Source: Piscinibacter sp047600445 (lineage in GTDB: Bacteria > Pseudomonadota > Gammaproteobacteria > Burkholderiales > Burkholderiaceae_C). From it: a DNA stretch of 64,000 nt. Where the stretch lies: NCBI RefSeq assembly GCF_047600445.1, contig NZ_JASGKT010000001.1:558001-622000 (forward strand), read 5' to 3'. The notes beneath the pieces are model-generated. The model was not told the origin of the DNA and searched no databases. It saw only the letters and a program-made list of their open reading frames with translations. A program made the position numbers and the translations under genes. Positions 58,435 through 64,000 of this stretch are shown here, piece after piece (positions within the stretch are counted from its first letter, which is position 1; every line of letters begins with the position of its first letter).

Positions 58435-59991
58435 TCAGGCCAGCAGGTCCAGCGCGGCCGTGCTCGCCTGGATGGCGGCGCGCCGGTGGTAGAAGTTCAG
58501 CGCGCGCAGGCCGCCCAGTTCCTCGCCGCCGCCGGCGCGGCCGGGGCCGCCGTGCAGCGACTGCGGCATCACGTTGCCGTGGCCGGTGTGCAGCGCGGCG
58601 ACGTCGGGGCTGAGCACGTGCACGCGGCCGTGCAGCGGCGCCAGCTCGATCGCGGTGTCGGCCAGCGCGCGGGCGTCGTCGCCGTACAGCGAGGCCACCA
58701 GCGAGCCCTGGCCGCGCGCGACCAGGCGCAGCGCGTGCGCCGCGTCGCGGTACGGGATCAGCGTGGCCACCGGGCCGAACACCTCGGTTTCGTGCAGGCG
58801 GTCGCCGGCGTCGCTGCCGGCGGCGTCGCGCGCGCCCAGCAGCGTCGGGCCGACGCAGCAGGCCACGGCCGCATCGGCGTCGATCAGCGGATGTTTGGCG
58901 CCGTCGTGCAGCGTCTCGGCCTGGGCTTGCAGATGGGCGAGGCCTTCGCGCACCGCGTTGAGTTGCGCGCGGCTGACCAGCGCGCCCATGCGCACGCTCT
59001 CGTTGCGCGGGTTGCCCACGGTGGTCTTGGCCAGGCGCGCCGAGATCGCCTCGGCCGCCGCGCCGTACAGCGCCTCGGGCACGAGGACGCGGCGGATCGC
59101 GGTGCACTTCTGGCCCGACTTCTGCGTCATCTCGCGCGCCACTTCCTTGACCAGCAGATCGAAGGCCTCGCCGCCCGGCGCGTTGCCTTCGAGCAGCAGC
59201 GCGCTGTTGACGCTGTCGGCCTCGACGTTGACGCGCACCGAGCGCTGCGTCACCGCGGGGTGCGAGCGGATCACGGCGGCGGTGTCGGCCGAGCCGGTGA
59301 AGGACACCAGGTCGAAGGGCTCCAGCGCGTCCATCAGCCCGGCCGAGCCGCCGCACACCACCGACAGCGCGCCGGCCGGCAGCACGCCGGCCTCGACCAC
59401 GTCGTGCACCATACGCTGCGTCAGCCAGGCGGTGGCGGTGGCGGGCTTGACCACCACCGGCACGCCCGACAGCAGCGCCGGCGCGGCCTTCTCCCACAGC
59501 CCCCAGCTCGGGAAGTTGAAGGCGTTGATGAACAGCGCCAGGCCGCGCGTGGGCACCAGCACGTGGCGGCTCTGGAACAGCGGCTCCTTGGCCAGCCGCG
59601 CCGCCTCGCCGTCGAGCAGGAAGCGCCGCTCGCCGAGCGACTCGCCCAGCTTCGCGTAGGTGGACAGCGTGTAGATGCCGCCGTCGATGTCCACCGCCGA
59701 ATCGTTCTTCACCGTGCCGCTGTTGGCGGTGGCGATGGCGTAGTAGTCGTCGCGCTTGCTTTGCAGCACCTTCACGGCGGCAGCCAGCATCGCGGCGCGT
59801 TCGCGGTAGCTCATTGCACGCAGCGCGGCGCCACCCGCCTCGCGGGCGAAGGCGAAGCCGGCGCGCAGGTCCAGCCCGCTGGCGTCGACGCGCGCCAGCT
59901 CGGTGCCCAGCACCGGGTCGAACAGCGCCGTGCCGGCGCCGGTGCCGGCCACCCAACGGCCGCCCAGGTGGTTCTTCAGCAACTCGGTCAT
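58435..59991 (-). CDS. boxD: 3,4-dehydroadipyl-CoA semialdehyde dehydrogenase
   Basis: 518 residues from the ATG at 59991; an upstream ATG (60075) lies before the predicted transcription start and is rejected. ALDH superfamily, PaaZ/BoxD-like: LFINAFNFPSWGLWEKAAPALLSG, VSFTGSADTA, NVEADSVNSALLL (catalytic Glu) and MTQKSGQKCTAIRR (catalytic Cys about 294). NADP-dependent oxidation of the ring-cleavage semialdehyde to 3,4-dehydroadipyl-CoA. First gene of the minus-strand benzoate operon, with promoter and TGCA operator upstream. Confidence 0.93.
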   Translation of the reverse strand: MTELLKNHLGGRWVAGTGAGTALFDPVLGTELARVDASGLDLRAGFAFAREAGGAALRAMSYRERAAMLAAAVKVLQSKRDDYYAIATANSGTVKNDSAVDIDGGIYTLSTYAKLGESLGERRFLLDGEAARLAKEPLFQSRHVLVPTRGLALFINAFNFPSWGLWEKAAPALLSGVPVVVKPATATAWLTQRMVHDVVEAGVLPAGALSVVCGGSAGLMDALEPFDLVSFTGSADTAAVIRSHPAVTQRSVRVNVEADSVNSALLLEGNAPGGEAFDLLVKEVAREMTQKSGQKCTAIRRVLVPEALYGAAAEAISARLAKTTVGNPRNESVRMGALVSRAQLNAVREGLAHLQAQAETLHDGAKHPLIDADAAVACCVGPTLLGARDAAGSDAGDRLHETEVFGPVATLIPYRDAAHALRLVARGQGSLVASLYGDDARALADTAIELAPLHGRVHVLSPDVAALHTGHGNVMPQSLHGGPGRAGGGEELGGLRALNFYHRRAAIQASTAALDLLA

Positions 59992-60034
59992 GCGGGGCTC
60001 ACTGCTTGGTGAAGTCGATCGCGCCGCATCCGCC

Positions 60035-60063
60035 TTGTTTTGGTTCGGGGGATGCAGTATTGT
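60035..60063 (+). promoter_or_regulatory. boxR promoter
   Basis: TTGTTT (60035-60040), 17-bp spacer, TATTGT (60058-60063), with the boxR ATG at 60096. The -10 is overlapped by the TGCA-N6-TGCG operator, which fits autorepression. Confidence 0.6.
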
Positions 60064-60066
60064 GCG
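60053..60066. promoter_or_regulatory. BoxR operator 1: TGCA-N6-TGCG
   Basis: TGCA-GTATTG-TGCG between boxD and boxR. It covers the boxR -10 and the predicted boxD transcription start. BzdR/BoxR-family regulators recognise TGCA-containing repeats. Confidence 0.65.
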
Positions 60067-60073
60067 TGAAGGC

Positions 60074-60102
60074 ACTCTAGGGCCAGAACCTCATCATGTC
60101 AA
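60074..60102 (-). promoter_or_regulatory. boxD-bclA operon promoter
   Basis: On the minus strand, TTGACA (60097-60102), 17-bp spacer, TAGAGT (60074-60079). The start would be near 60067, giving a leader of about 76 bases. The -35 overlaps the first codons of boxR, so the two promoters are interlocked. Confidence 0.7.
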
Positions 60103-61046
60103 GCACTATATTGCAGGCCTCGGGCAATCCCCAGGTCGAGGCCGATGCGGCCGACGACAGCGACGAAGCCAAGAACCCCTTCCTGGTGGCGCTGGGCGAA
60201 CGCGCCCGCGCGCTGCGCGCGCGGCGCGGCATGACGCGCAAGGCGCTAGCGCTGGCGGCGGATGTCTCCGAGCGCCACCTGGCGAACCTGGAGTACGGTG
60301 TCGGCAACGCCTCCATCCTCGTGCTGCTCGACGTGGCCCGTGCGCTGCAATGCACGCTGGCCGAGCTGCTCGGCGATGTGACCACCAGCTCACCGGAGTG
60401 GCTGATGCTGCGCGAGCTGCTGGAAAACCGCGACGAGGCCACGCTGCGCCGCGTGCGCGTGGCGGTCGGCGAGATGCTGGGCACCGGCGGCGCCAACGCC
60501 AGCGGCGGGCGCCGGCGCAGCCAGCAGGTGGCGCTGATCGGGCTGCGCGGCGCCGGCAAGTCGACGCTGGGCGCGATGCTGGCCGAAGACCTCGGCTTTC
60601 CCTTCGTCGAGCTGAGCCGCGAGATCGAGAAGTTCGCCGGTTGCAGCATCAGCGAGATCCAGGCGCTGTACGGCCAGAACGCCTACCGCCGCTACGAGCG
60701 CCGCGCGCTGGAGGAGGCGATCCAGATCTATCCCGAAGCGGTGATCGCCACGCCCGGCGGCATCGTCTCCGACCCGGCCAACTTCAACCTGCTGCTGGCG
60801 CACTGCACCACGGTGTGGTTGCAGGCCACACCGGAAGATCACATGAAGCGAGTGCTCGCTCAAGGTGATACGCGCCCGATGGCGGCGAGCCGTGAGGCGA
60901 TGGAAGACCTGAAATCCATCCTGGCCGGGCGTGCCGCCTTCTATTCCAAGGCCGAATTCAGCCTGGACACCAGCGCGCAGGCGCTGGAGCCGAGCTTCCG
61001 CGCGCTGCGCCGCCTGGTGCGCGAGGCGCTGGACCTGCCCGCCTGA
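60096..61046 (+). CDS. boxR: BoxR transcriptional repressor of the benzoyl-CoA pathway
   Basis: 316 residues. N-terminal XRE HTH (about 28-92: LGERARALRARRGMTRKALALAADVSERHLANLEYGVGN) joined to a shikimate-kinase-like C-terminal domain (about 143-316) with Walker A ALIGLRGAGKST (about 146-157). This architecture defines BzdR/BoxR, in which the kinase-like domain binds benzoyl-CoA and releases the repressor. Divergent from boxD with shared operators and followed by the boxC promoter. Confidence 0.95.
   Translation: MSSTILQASGNPQVEADAADDSDEAKNPFLVALGERARALRARRGMTRKALALAADVSERHLANLEYGVGNASILVLLDVARALQCTLAELLGDVTTSSPEWLMLRELLENRDEATLRRVRVAVGEMLGTGGANASGGRRRSQQVALIGLRGAGKSTLGAMLAEDLGFPFVELSREIEKFAGCSISEIQALYGQNAYRRYERRALEEAIQIYPEAVIATPGGIVSDPANFNLLLAHCTTVWLQATPEDHMKRVLAQGDTRPMAASREAMEDLKSILAGRAAFYSKAEFSLDTSAQALEPSFRALRRLVREALDLPA
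60102..60115 (-). promoter_or_regulatory. Possible BoxR operator 2 overlapping boxR start
   Basis: On the minus strand, TGCA-ATATAG-TGCT, inside the first codons of boxR and touching the boxD -35. Same spacing as the other boxes but one base off in the second half. Confidence 0.4.
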
Positions 61047-61061
61047 GTGCCCGCCGCTTCA

Positions 61062-61075
61062 TGCATGAAATTGCA
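61062..61075. promoter_or_regulatory. BoxR operator 3: TGCA-N6-TGCA
   Basis: TGCA-TGAAAT-TGCA, perfect direct repeat, just upstream of the boxC -35. Confidence 0.7.
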
Positions 61076-61083
61076 TCTTTCGA

Positions 61084-61112
61084 TTGACGCATCAAAATGC
61101 ATGCACTATGAT
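61084..61112 (+). promoter_or_regulatory. boxC promoter
   Basis: TTGACG (61084-61089), exactly 17-bp spacer, TATGAT (61107-61112). The start near 61119 leaves a leader of about 22 bases to the boxC ATG. Two TGCA boxes lie within it. Confidence 0.8.
61088..61101 (-). promoter_or_regulatory. BoxR operator 4 (inverse): TGCA-N6-TGCG
   Basis: On the minus strand TGCA-TTTTGA-TGCG, occupying the promoter spacer and abutting operator 5. Confidence 0.6.
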
Positions 61113-61115
61113 GCG
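61102..61115. promoter_or_regulatory. BoxR operator 5: TGCA-N6-TGCG
   Basis: TGCA-CTATGA-TGCG, covering the boxC -10. Together with operators 3 and 4 it gives three sites in 54 bp. Confidence 0.65.
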
Positions 61116-61140
61116 CATCATTGCCTGAACGGAGACACGC

Positions 61141-62799
61141 ATGAGCAGCGCCGACCGCGTCGACTACCAAACCGAGCCCAGCCGCTACAAGCACTGGAAG
61201 CTGAAGTTCGAGGGCCCGGTGGCGACGCTGATCGCCGACTTCGACGAGAACGCCGGCCTGCGCCCCGGCTACAAGCTCAAGCTGAACAGCTACGACCTCG
61301 GCGTCGACATCGAGCTGAACGACGCCGTCAACCGCATCCGCTTCGAGCACCCCGAGGTGCGCACGGTGGTGGTGACCAGCGCGCGCGACAAGGTGTTCTG
61401 CTCGGGCGCCAACATCTTCATGCTGGGCGTCTCCAGCCACGCCTGGAAGGTGAACTTCTGCAAGTTCACCAACGAGACGCGCAACGGCTTCGAAGACTCG
61501 TCGCGGCACGGCGGCCCGAAGTTCCTCGCCGCGGTGAACGGCGCCTGCGCCGGCGGCGGCTACGAGCTGGCGCTGGCCTGCGACGAGATCATCCTGGTGG
61601 ACGACCGCAGCAGCGCCGTCAGCCTGCCCGAAGTGCCGCTGCTCGGCGTGCTGCCCGGCACCGGCGGCCTGACCCGCGTGACCGACAAGCGCAAGGTGCG
61701 CCACGACCTGGCCGACATCTTCTGCACCACGAACGAAGGCGTGCGCGGCCAGAAGGCCAAGGACTGGCGGCTGGTCGACGAGATCGCCAAGCCGGCCGTG
61801 TTCGCCGCCAAGGTGCAGGAGCGCGCGCTCGAACTCGCCAAGGCCAGCGACCGGCCGGCCGACGCCCGCGGCGTGGCGCTGACGCCGCTGCAACGCACGA
61901 TAGCGGCCGACGCGCTGCGTTACCCGTTCGTCACGGTCGAGATCGAGCGCGCCAAGCGCACCGCCACCTTCACGGTCAAGGCGCCCGGCGGCGCGCAGCC
62001 GGGCGACATCGCCGCCATCGAGGCGGCCGGCGCCGACTGGTATCCGCTGCAACTCGCGCGGCAGTTGGAGGACGCGATCCTGGAGATGCGCACCAACGAA
62101 CTGGACATCGGCCTGTGGCTGATCAAGAGCGAAGGCGACGCGCAAGCCGTGCTGGCGATGGACGCGACGCTGGCCGCGCACGAGACCCACTGGCTGGTGC
62201 GCGAGACCATAGGCTACCTGCGCCGCACCTTCAGCCGGCTCGACCTCAGCTCGCGCAGCCTGTTCGCGCTGATCGAGCCGGGTTCGTGCTTCGCCGGCAG
62301 CTTCCTCGAACTGGCGCTGGCCTGCGACCGCAGCTACATGCTGATGCTGCCCGACGACGCGGCCAAGACGCCCAGGCTCACGGTGGGCGAGGCGAACTTC
62401 GGCCTGTACCCGATGGTCACCGGCCAGAGCCGCCTGCAACGCCGCTTCTACGACGAGGCGCCGGCGCTGGACGCCGTGCGCGCGCAGCTCGGCCAGGCGC
62501 TGGACGCGGACGCGGCCTTCAAGCTCGGCCTGGTCACCAGCAACCCCGACGACATCGACTGGGCCGACGAGACGCGCATCGCCATCGAGGAGCGCGTGGC
62601 GATGAGCCCCGACGCGCTGACCGGCATGGAAGCCAACCTGCGCTTCAACGGCCCGGAGAACATGTTCACCCGCGTGTTCGGCCGACTGACCGCGTGGCAG
62701 AACTGGATCTTCCAGCGCCCCAACGCCGTGGGCGACAAGGGCGCGCTGAAGGTCTACGGCAAGGGCGACAAGGCCGCCTTCGACTGGAACCGCGTCTAA
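61141..62799 (+). CDS. boxC: 2,3-epoxybenzoyl-CoA dihydrolase (ring-opening)
   Basis: 552 residues with GGAG before the ATG. Two crotonase-like halves: the first (about 30-280) has the family oxyanion segments SARDKVFCSGANIFMLG and NGACAGGGYELALACDEIILVDD, with acids in SLPEVPLLGVLPGTGGLTR. The second (about 300-550) includes GSCFAGSFLELALACDRSY. BoxC opens the epoxide ring and releases formate, giving 3,4-dehydroadipyl-CoA semialdehyde, the BoxD substrate. Followed by boxB after 18 bp. Confidence 0.95.
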   Translation: MSSADRVDYQTEPSRYKHWKLKFEGPVATLIADFDENAGLRPGYKLKLNSYDLGVDIELNDAVNRIRFEHPEVRTVVVTSARDKVFCSGANIFMLGVSSHAWKVNFCKFTNETRNGFEDSSRHGGPKFLAAVNGACAGGGYELALACDEIILVDDRSSAVSLPEVPLLGVLPGTGGLTRVTDKRKVRHDLADIFCTTNEGVRGQKAKDWRLVDEIAKPAVFAAKVQERALELAKASDRPADARGVALTPLQRTIAADALRYPFVTVEIERAKRTATFTVKAPGGAQPGDIAAIEAAGADWYPLQLARQLEDAILEMRTNELDIGLWLIKSEGDAQAVLAMDATLAAHETHWLVRETIGYLRRTFSRLDLSSRSLFALIEPGSCFAGSFLELALACDRSYMLMLPDDAAKTPRLTVGEANFGLYPMVTGQSRLQRRFYDEAPALDAVRAQLGQALDADAAFKLGLVTSNPDDIDWADETRIAIEERVAMSPDALTGMEANLRFNGPENMFTRVFGRLTAWQNWIFQRPNAVGDKGALKVYGKGDKAAFDWNRV

Positions 62800-62817
62800 C
62801 CAATCATCGGAGCAGAC

Positions 62818-64000
<1,183 letters not shown>

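Noticed and set aside
59992..60075. Upstream ATG start for boxD
   Set aside because: It lies upstream of the predicted transcription start and adds 28 non-homologous residues.

Overview
This is a very GC-rich, gene-dense stretch of a betaproteobacterial chromosome. It is most likely from the Burkholderiales (Rubrivivax/Leptothrix/Methylibium-like or Comamonadaceae-like). The grounds are the codon use, the short PutA next to an Lrp-type regulator, the OxyR-KatG-Dps layout, the GC-rich C-tract intergenic repeats, and the aerobic benzoyl-CoA (box) pathway with a BoxR regulator. No rRNA, CRISPR array, prophage or integrase gene was seen. One tRNA, Arg(CCG), is present.

Layout. 1-7500: end of a YggS-type PLP protein, a lipoprotein, then a proline/glutamate block (Lrp regulator divergent from putA, a small membrane protein, proC, glutamate dehydrogenase). 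7500-11340: ubiA, an Xre/RES toxin-antitoxin pair split by a repeat, and prfC. 11360-15850: oxidative-stress genes on the minus strand (oxyR, katG, dps, a DJ-1/PfpI protein). 15985-23000: recG, rlpA, an aminotransferase and small exported proteins. 23100-25330: ahpC-ahpF. 25360-30680: tRNA-Arg, a small membrane protein, a TIR-TM-TPR protein and an exported WD40-caspase protein on one strand. A 272-bp palindromic element with perfect 29-bp inverted ends sits between the last two genes. 30760-47830: housekeeping genes, including a cytochrome c, purU, a PAS histidine kinase, ilvE, radA, arfB, alr, lplT, a glutathione peroxidase and an aromatic aminotransferase.

47900-54730 is an accessory island with visibly lower GC. 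It contains six attC-like sites (R'' such as GCCTAAC, R' such as GTTAGGC, with long internal palindromes) separating single-gene cassettes. No integron integrase lies in the window, so it is a CALIN-type array: attC sites lacking an integrase. The cassettes carry an unknown protein, a PaaI-type thioesterase broken by an in-frame TGA, a trypsin-like serine peptidase, a small membrane-anchored protein, a reverse-oriented flavodoxin-fold NAD(P)H oxidoreductase and a HEPN-like protein. Beyond the last site are a truncated TumE-like toxin fused to an attC half-site, its TumA-like antitoxin, and an intact MazF-type toxin with a small antitoxin.

54780-64000 is the aerobic benzoate cluster. A minus-strand operon runs boxD, bclA, an alpha/beta hydrolase and a Liv-type substrate-binding protein, with 4-bp overlaps between the last three. 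On the plus strand are boxR, boxC and boxB (cut by the window end). Good sigma70-like promoters overlap repeated TGCA-N6-TGCR boxes in front of boxD/boxR and boxC. This fits repression by BoxR, with benzoyl-CoA as the known inducer in the family. BclA makes benzoyl-CoA, BoxAB epoxidises it, BoxC opens the ring and BoxD oxidises the resulting semialdehyde. Two hydrolase genes in the window carry in-frame insertions of intergenic-type repeats.
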